Assembly (NCBI GenBank): GCA_037126765.1
Contig: JBBCBC010000026.1
Coordinates: 11,334,418-11,398,417 of the forward strand
Direction of reading: 5' to 3'
DNA: 64,000 bases
Source of the DNA: Stenogyne calaminthoides
Taxonomy: Eukaryota; Streptophyta; Magnoliopsida; Lamiales; Lamiaceae
The notes under the pieces are model-generated. The model was not told the origin of the DNA and did not search any database. It saw only the letters and a list, made by a program, of their open reading frames with translations. The translations under genes were made by a program, and so were the position numbers. Of the stretch, positions 1 to 9,312 are shown piece after piece. The stretch's first letter is position 1. Each line of letters starts with the position of its first letter.

Positions 1-800
1 CTATAACACCCATCGCTTTATAAAAAGCGTGTGATGTCAACTTCCTATACCCATCATTGAACCTCGTACCATGCGAATCACGTAGAAGGTAAAATACTCG
101 CCATCCTCTTCTCCGAATCCCACCAAAACTACACAATGAGATATAATATTTTCTTGAGGAACATCCGAATTAGTCAGACAATTTCGTACTTCAAGTAGCT
201 CCGTATCAAGATATTTAAAGACACTACGACACCCATCATTTTCCTGTGGAATAACAGTCATGTTAAAAATAATATAATATTATAAAAAAGTTAATAAACT
301 TTATAAACGATAGCTTGGACTCACCACAGAAATAAGCCGCAATGGGTCTATCCTTATTCCATGTCTTGAAAAAATCCTCCTTTATGAAACCCCATTGTGC
401 GTAATAAAGTGTTATCTAAAAATTTGACGAACTTTATAAAGAATTGATAAATATTAAAAAAAATTATAATTACTTACTGGGCGATCAGGCGTAATAAAGA
501 CAGAGATAGTGGCATTGGTCCTCCACGGGTAGATGCTTCTCTCAAGCAGCCCGTAGTCCTTTATGTAATCCGTAATTTCTTTTACATTAGACCCCAGCTC
601 TCGAAAGGTGTCAACAGTTTTTGTCCATATAGAGTCACATGAAAGTTATAATGCCAAAAGTAACCAGTAATGCACACACTCAAAGAAAATGACATGCAAC
701 CATTTGCATAAAATAAAATCATACTTACTTGTTCTCTGTTGATCACTAATGAGAGGAAGTTCGTAAAAATGATGGAAAAACTCACAGTGAAAAATCGTTC
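1..800 (-). pseudogene. Papain-like (C1A) cysteine peptidase pseudogene, copy 1 (3' part)
   Basis: Minus-strand exon-like blocks separated by plausible GT/AG borders can be read. About 790-729 encodes a short hydrophobic block. About 640-478 carries DYIKDYGLLERSIYPW, which fits the papain-fold stretch around 'YIKxxGL...YPY'. A third block, 415-325, contains YYAQWGFIKEDFFKTW. The block at 243-1 has ISHCVVLVGFGEEDGE, matching the catalytic-His block of C1A peptidases (His, then VGYG/GFG). The exon phases do not join cleanly and the His exon loses frame after FYVIR. The Cys-containing N-terminal half is not visible. A diverged second copy lies just to the right. The family call is an inference from motif order and spacing; no full domain is present. 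Confidence 0.5.
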
Positions 801-972
801 ACCGATTCGTTAAGAGAACATAATATTTGAGACCTAAACCACAAGAATGATTAAGACGACTGATTACATATTATTCAACACATCTCCCAACTGATATATG
901 CAGAACTTTACTTCTAAAATCCAATTCAGTGAAAAAAAGGTCATGTGGATTTTAAGGCAACCAAGGTTAAGA

Positions 973-1220
973 CAATCACTTAAGCAATTTAATTTGATCA
1001 ATCAACATAGATCAATAAAAAATGATCAACTTAAACAATCACTTAAGCAATTTAATTTGATCAATCAACATTGATTAATTTGATTTAACATTGATCTATC
1101 ACATTATTTAATTTGATCAATTTAATTAAACAATCACTTAAGCAATTTAATATGATTAAACAACATTGATCAAATTAAACAATCACATAAGCAACTTAAA
1201 TTGATCAATCAACATTGACC
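973..1220. repeat. Minisatellite, about 43-60 bp units
   Basis: Four imperfect tandem units start near 973, 1,034, 1,131 and 1,179. Each contains CAATCACTTAAGCAATTTAA followed by repeats of TTGATCAATCAACATTGATC. The short motif TTGATCAA is self-complementary. A shorter version of the same array follows duplicate copy 2. Confidence 0.7.
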
Positions 1221-1689
1221 GGTTGGGGCAGTCGGCGGTAACTAAAAAATATATACAATGATTTTAAATTAAAAGGTAAAATAAAAGAAAAGGGTTGGGA
1301 ATTAAAAGATAAAATAAAAGAAAATTGTTTGAGAAGAAATTTACTTACTCACGCAGTCTTTAATATTCAACGCTATTTTAACTGTAAATATAGACAAAAA
1401 TTAAAAACTTTAAACTAAAAGAAAAAAAATATAAAATATTATACCTCAATGGTGCAGTGTACCAGATGTCAACAACACTCATTGCTTCATAAAAAGCGTG
1501 TGATTTCAACTTCCTGTACCCATTATTGAACCTCCTACCATGCGAATCCCATACAAGGTAAATTATCTCGTCATCCTCTTCTCCGAATCCCATCAAAACT
1601 ACTCAATGAGATACAATATTTTCTTGAGAAACATCTGGATTAGTCAGACAATTTCGTACTTCAAGTAGCTCCATATCAAACCAATAACT

Positions 1690-1917
1690 AAAAGCCTAAA
1701 TTAAAAAGACCTATAACCATAAGCACACAGGTCATGTCAAAGGCCGGAGCACTACTAAAAACCTTTCTAGGTAAAACCCCCCTTGGAGCAAAAATCCTAG
1801 ACAAGGGAAAAAGGGAAACTCCTCTAAACAAGGAATTAGGTCGCAACACGGAAGTAATCCTTATGCATGTCTGTATAAAGTTTATCAACAGGAAAGTCGG
1901 GACACCCCCGATCCAAC
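1690..1917. other. Segment unique to the second duplicate
   Basis: This block interrupts the alignment between the two cysteine-peptidase copies. Copy 1 continues directly through the equivalent exon, while copy 2 replaces about 20 bp with roughly 225 bp of more GC-balanced sequence. It has open frames on both strands (1,688-1,930 minus, 1,734-1,934 plus) but neither shows a recognisable domain. No terminal repeats or target duplication are clear. It may be filler DNA at a repair junction or a small insertion. Confidence 0.45.
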
Positions 1918-2168
1918 CCATTATTTTCATGTGAAAAAATCGTCATGTTAAAAATAATATAATATTGTAAAAAAGTTAATAAACTTTATTAACGAAAACA
2001 CATACTCATAAACGGTAACTTGGAGTCACCACAACATAAGCCGCAATAGGCATATCCTTAATCCATGTCTTGAAAACATCCTCCTTTATGAAACCTCATT
2101 GCGCGTAATAAAGTGTTATCTAGAAAGTTGATAAATTTTATAAAGAATTAATATATGTTAAAAAATAC

Positions 2169-2169
2169 A

Positions 2170-2204
<35 letters not shown>

Positions 2205-2224
2205 TGTATATATATTTATATATA
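2169..2224. repeat. (TA)n microsatellite
   Basis: Alternating TA tract with two TATG interruptions. It lies in the intron-like spacer of peptidase copy 2 and is absent from the same place in copy 1. Confidence 0.9.
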
Positions 2225-2774
2225 ATTACTTACAGGGAGAGCATGCATAATAAAGTCAGTGATAGTGGCATTGATTCTCCACGGCTAGATACTTCTCTTA
2301 AGCAGCCCGTACTCCTTTATGTAATCCCTAATTTCTTTTACATTAGGCCCCGAATTTTGAAAGGTGTCAACAAGTTGTTCAGATAGAGTTACACGAACGT
2401 TATAACGCCAAAACTAACCAATAACGCCCGCACTCAAAGAAAAGGCCATGCAACCATCTGCATAAAAATCTATCATTAAATTCTTCTCCAAAGAAATAAT
2501 CTGATACAAATAAAATAAAATCATACTTACTTGTTCTCTGTTGATCACTAATGGGAGGAAGTTCGTAGGGATGACGGAAAAACTCGCACTGAAAAATTAT
2601 TCACCAATTCGTTAAGAGAATATAATATTTGAGACCTAAACCACAAGAATGATTAAGACGGCGGATTACAGAACATTCAACACATCTCCCAACTGATATA
2701 TGCAGAACTTCACTTCTAAAATCCAATTAATTTAAAAAAAGGTCATGTGGATTTTAGGGCAACCAAGGGTAGAC

Positions 2775-2872
2775 AATCACTTAAGCAATTCAATTTGATC
2801 AATCAACATTGATCAAATGAAACAATCACATAAGAAATTTAAATAGATCAATCAACATTGATCAATAAACAT
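2775..2872. repeat. Minisatellite, short copy
   Basis: Two units of the same CAATCACTTAAGCAATT...ATCAATCAACATTGATC repeat seen at 973-1,220, in the matching position downstream of duplicate copy 2. The duplication therefore included the array, and the array then changed length. Confidence 0.65.
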
Positions 2873-3009
2873 TGACCGGTCGGGGTGGTCGGTTGTAACT
2901 AAATAAAATATACAATAATTTTAAATTAAAAGTTAAAATAAACGAAAGAGTTGGGAATTAAAAGATAATGGTTGAGATGAAATTTACTTATTCACTTAGT
3001 CTTTGTTAA

Positions 3010-3617
3010 TAAAGGTACGTATGAATATTTTGGAAAAAAAAAGGCAGGTTACGGGGCGGCTGTCCATGACTCGCGCGGGGGACGGGGCATGTCCGGGGCA
3101 ATAAGAATTAGGACAGACCATGTCCGGGTAATCAACTACCTGGCCGACCTGACCCACTGCCGTCCCTAGTTGTTATCTGATCAAGAGAATTTGATAGAGG
3201 GTTGCTAATAATTCTTGATTAAGACAACTCTTCTTAGTTTGAAAAAAAAATATTTATTATATAGAAATATCATTTCAGAGGTCCACGGGACTACTTACAA
3301 GGACCATAATTTTTTATAAAGTCCACGATGATTATAGGCTTGAGGCCTATAAGGGCTCAGATGAGGCCAGAAGGCAAAGATTAATAATGAATATGGTTTC
3401 ATTAAGATTTGATGAGTCTATGAAAACTTGTTTTGAGGCCATAAGACTTAAGAATTCGATAATTAGGCCATGAGGTCTAAAATTGGAGGCCATGACGCTT
3501 GAGAATGACCATTGGTCTAAGAATATGTACTTCTATACTTATCCAATAACAAAATGTTGTGCCAAAAAATTATTACTTAGTTTGATATAAAATTTTAAAA
3601 CATTAATAAAGATTATG
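3010..3617. other. Intergenic, no gene seen
   Basis: No supported coding region. A short GC-rich patch at 3,040-3,170 has repeated GGCATGTCCGGG-like words. From 3,338 to 3,500 a GAGGCCATAAG/GAGGCCAGAAG-like word recurs about five times. Confidence 0.5.
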
Positions 3618-3682
3618 TAGCTTAGAAGGTAAATCAAATTTTGTTTGGTCTTCTATGCGTGAAAGGTATAAGGTTCAATTCC
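3618..3682 (+). mobile_element. Possible tRNA-derived SINE head (Pol III boxes)
   Basis: TAGCTTAGAAGG at 3,618-3,629 resembles a Pol III A box. GGTTCAATTCC at 3,672-3,682 matches the B-box consensus GGTTCRANNCC, at a tRNA-like spacing of about 43 bp. The acceptor-stem halves do not pair convincingly, so this is not called as a tRNA. A short SINE fragment or decayed tRNA pseudogene fits best; a chance match is possible. Confidence 0.3.
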
Positions 3683-3683
3683 T

Positions 3684-3708
3684 CATATCTACAACACATA
3701 TATACTAA
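3684..3708. repeat. 25-bp direct repeat, left copy
   Basis: Identical over 25 bp to 4,528-4,552. It directly abuts the CTAG end of Helitron copy 1, while the right copy lies at that element's other boundary. See the matching finding. Confidence 0.8.
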
Positions 3709-4527
3709 CTAGTTTTTTGTCTACCCGTGCGTTGCGGAAGTTATTAGTGTTGCTACATTTTATTATTTTATTATTATTTATTTTTCAATATCTCTTCAAG
3801 TTATAGATTATAAATAATCTTTTACATATTAATTGATAATTTAATCATAAAAATATGTTTATTTTTAGCTCAAATATATATATTAATTAAAATGAATTTT
3901 AATAATTATTGTGATTCACGAAATTTTAGCTGCAGAACATTCAGAAATATAGAGCCTCCATTTACCACTTGACAATTTGATTTTAAAAGCGGTAATTTTA
4001 AGGGAAGGATTCTCATTCTCTAACTCACAATATAAAAAAAAAAAAAAAATTGATACATTATATAAAACATAAATTAATAAACATGGATATAACATTAATT
4101 ATATTATAAAAAACTTAAAAAAATTAAACATCAACCAGTTAATTTTTTAAAAAAATTATAATATTCAACCTTTCAAATAAAAATAATGTATATAAAAAAA
4201 AATATATCATAATATAATTTCAAAATTATGAACATTTCTTGAAATACAACATTTTTGGTTGTATTATGTTCAAAACTATCATTGTTACACAACATAATCT
4301 TCAAACCACTTCGATTGATAACCCTCGAAACTGGAACACAAAGTTGACCATGGCTAAATACCAGCTTCTTAAGATAAATTCCAACATGGAAAAAAAATTC
4401 CCTTGACTTTTATTTATAGACATATCATACGAAACAATCAACGAAAACTGTCTACGTGTAAACTTGAACGGTAACCTAGAATCAGAAGGAGTCAATGACA
4501 ATTTAGGTATCAATGCTAGTTCATCCC
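3709..4527 (-). mobile_element. Helitron 3' fragment, copy 1
   Basis: Read on the minus strand, the element ends in CTAG (3,712-3,709) followed by T. This fits the Helitron rule of a CTRR terminus inserted before T. A GC-rich subterminal palindrome, slightly degraded, lies about 12 bp inside (CCGTGCGTTGCGG at 3,725-3,737). A Pif1-type helicase remnant lies at the other end (4,301-4,528). The Rep domain and the 5' TC end are missing. The body aligns with 5,051-5,900. Confidence 0.65.
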
Positions 4528-4528
4528 C
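4301..4528 (-). pseudogene. Helitron Pif1-like helicase, C-terminal fragment
   Basis: The frame reads GDELALIPKLSLTPSDSRLP, then FKFTRRQFSLIVSYDMSINK and SQG. This is the signature C-terminal block of Helitron Pif1-family helicases, where the usual pattern is a hydrophobic 'IPRI...PF.F.RRQFP...FAMTINKSQGQ'. About 75 residues remain of a protein normally over 1,000. The SQG motif is kept, but the downstream VALSR region is degenerate. The first codons (MCCRY) come from the 25-bp direct repeat and are not part of the helicase. It is non-functional, but it identifies the surrounding repeat as Helitron. Confidence 0.75.
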
Positions 4529-4552
4529 ATATCTACAACACATATATACTAA
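4528..4552. repeat. 25-bp direct repeat, right copy
   Basis: Exact copy of 3,684-3,708, found at the internal boundary of Helitron copy 1. The next bases (TTAG) resemble the CTAG that follows the left copy. Confidence 0.8.
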
Positions 4553-5050
4553 TTAGTATTTTCTAAATTATTACTATTTTTAAATATTAATGAATAAATT
4601 TTATATTTAATAGGTATACATTTATTTCCTTGAAATCAATTAATATTTCAGTCTTTTTTCATATATCTCATTTGACTTTGACACAGTTTTTAATAAAGGA
4701 GATGATCATTGACATTTGAAGGGAATGAATGAGTTTTTTTTATTTATATAAATGTGTTTTTAGCCAATTTAAATGAATGGGACAAAAAAAGTTGATTGTG
4801 TGTGTAATTATTAGTGATATGAGATGTAATTTAGTGATGTTTGTAGTGAGATAGTTTGAAACGATAGAATTACTTTATTGCTATTTTGGATATGTAAAAA
4901 GAAAAGACGATGCTTACTGAATTTTGAGCAATTAACCTAAATAAATACATATGGAGAACTATATGTATACAAATATATTATTCATATATTTATTTTTATT
5001 ATTATTTTGCCTGATATGAGATTTAAATTGATTAGTCCGATTATTATAAA
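4553..5050. other. AT-rich spacer between Helitron copies
   Basis: No gene seen. Low-complexity AT-rich sequence with no clear element boundary apart from the Helitron ends on either side. Confidence 0.5.
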
Positions 5051-5900
5051 CCAGTTTTTTGCCAACTCGTGCATTGCACGAAAGTCATTAGTATTGATAT
5101 ATTTTGTATAGAATTTTTTTCTTATTTTGTTATTTTATTATTTATTTCTCAACATTATTTCAAGTTATAAATTATAAATAATATTTTACATATTAATTGT
5201 CAATGTCAATTGGTAATTTAATCATGAAAATATATTTATTTTTTACTAAAATATATATTAGTTAAAATGAATTTTAATAATTATTGTGATTCTGAAAGTT
5301 TCAGCTACAAAAAATCCAGAAATGTAGATCCTCCCTTTACCACTTGTCAATTTGATTTTTAAAAGGGTTATTTAAGGATAAGTGATTCTCATTCTCTAAC
5401 TCTTAATATAAAAAAATAGATACAATAAATGTATCAAACGTAAATTAATAAACATGCATATAGCATTAATTATATTATAAAAGAATTTAAAAAATAAAAC
5501 GGCAACCAATTAATTAAATAAAATAACATTCACCCTTTCAAATAAAAATAGTGTATGTAACAAAAAAAAACATAACATAATACAAAAATTCTAAACATTT
5601 TTGAACACTTTTTGAAATACAAGATTTTTTGTTGTATTATATTCAAAACTATCATTTTTACAGAACATAATCTTCAAACCACTTCGATTGGTATCCTAAA
5701 AACTGCAACATAAAGCTAACCATGGCTAAATATCGGCTTCTTAAGAAATACTCCAAAATGGGAAAAAGATTGCCCTTGACTTTTATTTATAGACATACCA
5801 TACGAAACAATCAACGAAACTATCTATGTGTAAACTTGAACAGTGACCTATGATCATAAAAAGTCAGTGACAATCTAGATATCAATGTTAGTTCACCAAT
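5051..5900 (-). mobile_element. Helitron 3' fragment, copy 2
   Basis: On the minus strand the 3' end is CTGG (fits CTRR) followed by T. It has an excellent subterminal hairpin, TCGTGCATTGCACGA (5,067-5,081), about 12 bp inside the end. The interior aligns along its length with copy 1, including the helicase-derived stretch (5,650-5,890), where stops and indels leave no usable frame. It ends within a few bases of the point where copy 1 ends, so both are probably products of one truncated source. The family-A LTR fragment starts at 5,916. Confidence 0.65.
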
Positions 5901-5915
5901 GCTCTTACTAGTAAG

Positions 5916-6503
5916 TGTTGAGAAATTTATAGTTTTGATGAAAGTTCCAAAATAGTTGAAATAGGACCAGTCAAACCTGTTAGCTGACTGATGATTTAGA
6001 AATCAGAAATAGGATAACCAGTTGATAACTATTGTATAGATAACTGATGTAATATATAGGTCACATATTGAGGGGAAACTCAATATGTATAGGTTAAGTC
6101 TTGAAGAAGATCAGAAGACCAGATTAGTCAGATGATCAGGTGAGACATCAAGCAGAAGACTCAAAAGACTTGAAGATTAGAAGACTAGCTTACAAAAGAC
6201 CAGAAGAGTCAGTAAGTTGTGCTAAGATAACTTACATTAGAAGACTCAATCAGGCAGACTGATCAGTTCGAACTGATCAGGTCAATTCAATCAGGTAACA
6301 CACAAGTGTTTACCTAAGACGTACAAGTCGATCACACAAGAAGAATGTCAACCTAAGTTGGTGAATCAAGTGCCGAATAAGTGTACTTGACAACCAATGA
6401 GAGCGAGACATGTACGTACGGAACTGATGTTGCAGGACAAGGTGGTTCAGAGTCAAACGACTATAAAGGATGACGAAGCACACATGTAGCCATGTCGCCT
6501 CTG
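5916..6503 (+). repeat. Truncated copia LTR, family A
   Basis: Starts TGTTGAGAAATTTATAG and aligns, in opposite orientation, with the LTR of element A (19,493 down to about 17,130). Shared landmarks are the ATATTGAG...CTCAATATG stretch, the run of AGATCAGAAGACC words, GATCAGTTCGAACTGATCAG, and AAGAATGTCAACCTAAGTTGG. The match stops at GCCATGTCGCCTCTG, where the antisense Tat-like gene begins. This is about the first third of the LTR; no internal region accompanies it. Confidence 0.75.
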
Positions 6504-6504
6504 A

Positions 6505-7852
6505 AGCACGGCCGTCACATGCTTCATCTGCCCTAACACCGACTTCTTACTAGTAGCCATCACAGAGGCGGGCGGTTGACGTCGGTAAACTGAGATGTTA
6601 GGAACTGCACACAAAGGGAAATTCAGTCATATAAATCTCGCATAAAGCTTTTAAGTATTAACAATTACTTACAAAGGATTCTGAGATGATGGGGATATGT
6701 GTACAGGCCGGCCTTGAGTCGGTCAAGCTTGGAGTTCAAAGCGTTGACGTCTCGACAGTCGGGGGAGTATCACGAATGATTTTGAAAGCCTCTAGGAAGT
6801 CCCAGTACAAGTCGGCAGGGTGAGGTGTGAACACTGCAAGATAAAAAAAGAATTAGATCAGTACGACCTCAGAGCAAAAAGCATAAGATTTACCATGTTC
6901 AACTCGATGTGCATAGTTTGTCGGGACGCGAACGGGCAGGGTACTCGAAGGATCCGCGGACTCCCACGCCCCTTTGTCGAACCACCACTTTCTATGCTAG
7001 CCATGGACTTTGTTGGGAATCCCACTCACGAGCTCCCTACCCTTACGAAGTCGCATGATATTGTAGCCATCGGCTTGGGCAACAGACATCATCACATAAG
7101 ATATTTCACCGGGATTCGGCAACCAATATAACCCTGCTTGTCCCAACACTATCATGGTGGAGAGAATATAGCTCCAACCGTTCAGGGTAATCTAGGTAAG
7201 GCTCTGGTTCCAGGCCGCGAGCAGATGAGAGACAACTGGATACAACGGGAAACAAATTCCGGCCTCCATGGTATGCTCATTCACTACAATCATCCCTGGC
7301 GGTGGTTGGTCGGCAATTTCGTCGGAGGTCACTCCATAGAAGTGTACATCCTTGGGCACCTTGTATAAGCGACGAAGAGAACACACATACCAATCAGATA
7401 GAACTGACCGATATTTTTCGTTAGATGCCACGAAAGCCGACTTGACCGACTTTTGATAGCCACGTTCAGGTCACTTGTATGGAGCTTCGAGAAGTATAAG
7501 AGTGATAATCGAATACCCGCTCAAAGGCTTCGTAGTCTCGAGCAGGAGCAGAGGGACCCGTGGCCACCATTCTCTCCAATGCGGCGGAACGGAGAGGACT
7601 GAGATTCAGTATGGGGAGATTAGTAATCTCCTCCAATTCCACCAAAAATTGCTCATCGTCACCCTCGTCATTACCCTCATCTTCCTGATTATCACTTGGG
7701 GCACCAACAGTCGGGGATCCCCCCACATTGATAGCAGCGGAGCTGGAGCCATTGTGGCGGCGGAGCTGAGCTATAACAACATTGTCCTCGTCCGAGGATG
7801 ACAGAATCATGGGTTGAGAGGCAGAAGGGGTCGTCGAAGAACCAGTAGCCAT
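6505..7852 (-). pseudogene. Antisense accessory gene of a Tat-like element ('putative gypsy type transposon' domain), copy 1
   Basis: Start ATG at 7,852, reading MATGSSTTPSASQPM followed by an acidic Ser/Asp/Glu-rich N-terminus. Next come VHFYGVTSDEIADQPPPGMI and the block AGICFPLYPVVSHLLAAWN, which fits the plant 'putative gypsy type transposon' domain (Pfam Transposase_28: 'PPPG...AGLRFPLHPF'). Two introns with GT-AG borders are visible at 6,893-6,834 (60 bp) and 6,672-6,605 (68 bp), at positions matching copy 2. Frameshifts near 7,440-7,475 and 7,190 break it, and it is cut at about 6,505 by the family-A LTR fragment. It lies upstream of, and antisense to, the LTR at 8,321. That is the arrangement known for accessory ORFs of Tat-lineage Gypsy elements such as Grande. 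Its role is unknown. Confidence 0.65.
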
Positions 7853-7986
7853 AGTGAAGAATTGAGAAGGAATTGATTTTTTACCTGAGTCAATCCTCGT
7901 CGAAAATCTCGAAAACCCATCGGAAAATCGTGAAATCTCAAGAAGTGATGAAGACGAAGAAGGGTTTAAGAGCCCAAAACCCTCGA

Positions 7987-7997
7987 CCTTTTATAGG
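7987..7997 (-). promoter_or_regulatory. TATA box of antisense gene copy 1
   Basis: Minus strand CCTATAAAAGG lies about 135 bp upstream of the ATG at 7,852, with pyrimidine-rich 5'-leader sequence between. This suggests the antisense gene has its own Pol II promoter rather than relying on the LTR. Confidence 0.55.
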
Positions 7998-8320
7998 AAA
8001 GGGGAAGGGCCAAAGTGTAATTTAGGAAAAATCTAGGCCCTTTCAGAAAAATGAAGTCGCGGAGATCGCATGTGGTCGACACCGCGATTACCCGTTGGGA
8101 CGATTCGCGGCTCATGATGTCATCCGCTTGTCACACCATCATGACAAATCCATCAACATGTCACATCAATTCACAGGATCAACGTGATGATCCGCCTTCC
8201 CAAGAATGATGACTCACCTCAGGGACACTTCCCTTAATCGACTTGCCATAGGTCGAAAGAACAACGAGTCAAGTCAAGGCCCCGATACAAGCACACGACC
8301 TCGACTTGAGGGGCAATTTT

Positions 8321-8894
8321 TGTAACATGGATTAACCCGACCCATGGCCTAATCACATGAGCAGCAATCGACCTCCCCTATGCCACTTAAGGCTGCAGGC
8401 CGCAAATCGACTTAAAAGATTTGTACAGATTGCAGGGCGACTTGTGCTCTACAACCTCAGGTCGGAAGCGACTTACATCCAAATAAGTCGCATATCACGA
8501 TAGTCAAAGGAAGCACCCGGCAAGCCACGAAGTCCACTCCATGATTGGCACGCAATAAAGGCGACGTCGTCTGACAAGGCAAAACAAGTTTAGCGGGCTC
8601 CGAGATCGAAGCCTCTGTTAGTGCACCTTTCCTTACGAAAATTCCCGCCCAAGGGGTGGGAACCACAGTATAAATAGGCCTTTAAGGCCACACTTGTATA
8701 GGGTTGGAAAACCTTAGTTTCTTAGGCATAAAGTATAATAAAATACTCCTAGCTTGGATGCCCCCAGACGTAGTCTTATTTAAAAGACGAACTGGGTAAT
8801 CAAACTTGAGCATTATTTCACCACATTGATCGTTCATTTCTATATTTATGTTCTATAGTTATTTGTTGGACGAAAATTATAACTGGGCACAACA
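8321..8894 (+). repeat. 3' LTR of Tat-like Gypsy element 1
   Basis: Starts TGTAACATGG directly after a polypurine-rich tract, CTTGAGGGGCAATTTT (8,305-8,320), and ends near GGGCACAACA. The tract plus TG start indicates a 3' LTR in plus orientation. The end is the best CA candidate but has no confirmed target duplication. The LTR shares the GGGGCAA tract with the inverted LTR to its right. Confidence 0.5.
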
Positions 8895-9312
8895 ATAAGT
8901 GCGCTGGAAAAGGCTTCAGTCTTGGAGGCTGCCGATTCCGCTCGGTTGAGTTAAAGGTCGCAGCTTCAATGAGCATCAATCACTGGGCGGACTTCGGAGG
9001 ATGATGGCATGGCTTGTCGAGTGGTCTCTCTAACCACCGAGATTGGAGACTTTGCTTGAGGCAAGTCACCTCCGGCTTGCGAAGGCCTTGGTATAAGTCA
9101 TTTTAGCGACCTGTAGATTTATACGTGCAGGTCGCTCACTAGCTTGCCTGCTTGTTGTTGAGCGAAGCATACCCGGATTGGTTGGTATAGTGGGCCAAGT
9201 GTGGCCACCTCCGTGCCTTAGGTTCCTTAATTGCACTTGATAAAGGAGGTCGGTGGGTGGCCTGCCATTGACCTGGGTTAAACGTGACCGTGGGTTTACC
9301 CTTGTCACAACA
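8895..9312 (-). repeat. LTR of Tat-like Gypsy element 2 (inverted)
   Basis: On the minus strand the sequence CTTGAGGGGCAAC (9,325-9,313) precedes TGTTGTGACAAGGG, giving a polypurine tract and LTR start. The interior contains GCGACCTG...CAGGTCGC words like those of the LTR on the left. The inner end is not defined, so 8,895 is only the limit set by the neighbour. Elements 1 and 2 therefore face each other with their 3' ends. Confidence 0.45.

Larger units (their letters stand above)
1440..2590 (-). pseudogene. Papain-like (C1A) cysteine peptidase pseudogene, copy 2
   Basis: This is a tandem duplicate of the unit at 1-800, in the same orientation. Its first-strand end reads LVWDSHGRRFNNGYRKL (about 1,560-1,500), which corresponds to the NSxG...GYxKL block following the catalytic His in C1A peptidases and extends further than in copy 1. 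The VGFGEEDDE block at 1,596-1,570 and blocks matching the other copy-1 exons (around 2,040-2,110 and 2,240-2,390) are recognisable. The His codon block is damaged, and a stretch of about 225 bp with no counterpart in copy 1 splits the exon at 1,690-1,917. No function is expected. Confidence 0.5.

Noticed and set aside
1688..1934. Overlapping open frames on both strands in the 225-bp private segment
   Set aside because: Each is about 66-80 codons, partly made of flanking intron or exon debris, with no recognisable motif.
3684..4552. 25-bp repeats as an ordinary target-site duplication
   Set aside because: The enclosed element is a Helitron by its CTAG end, hairpin and helicase, a class that makes no target duplication, and 25 bp is too long for the other plant classes considered.
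6820..7801. Plus-strand open frames of 76-108 codons
   Set aside because: They are reverse-strand shadows of the minus-strand Tat accessory gene, whose start, introns and homologue support the minus reading.
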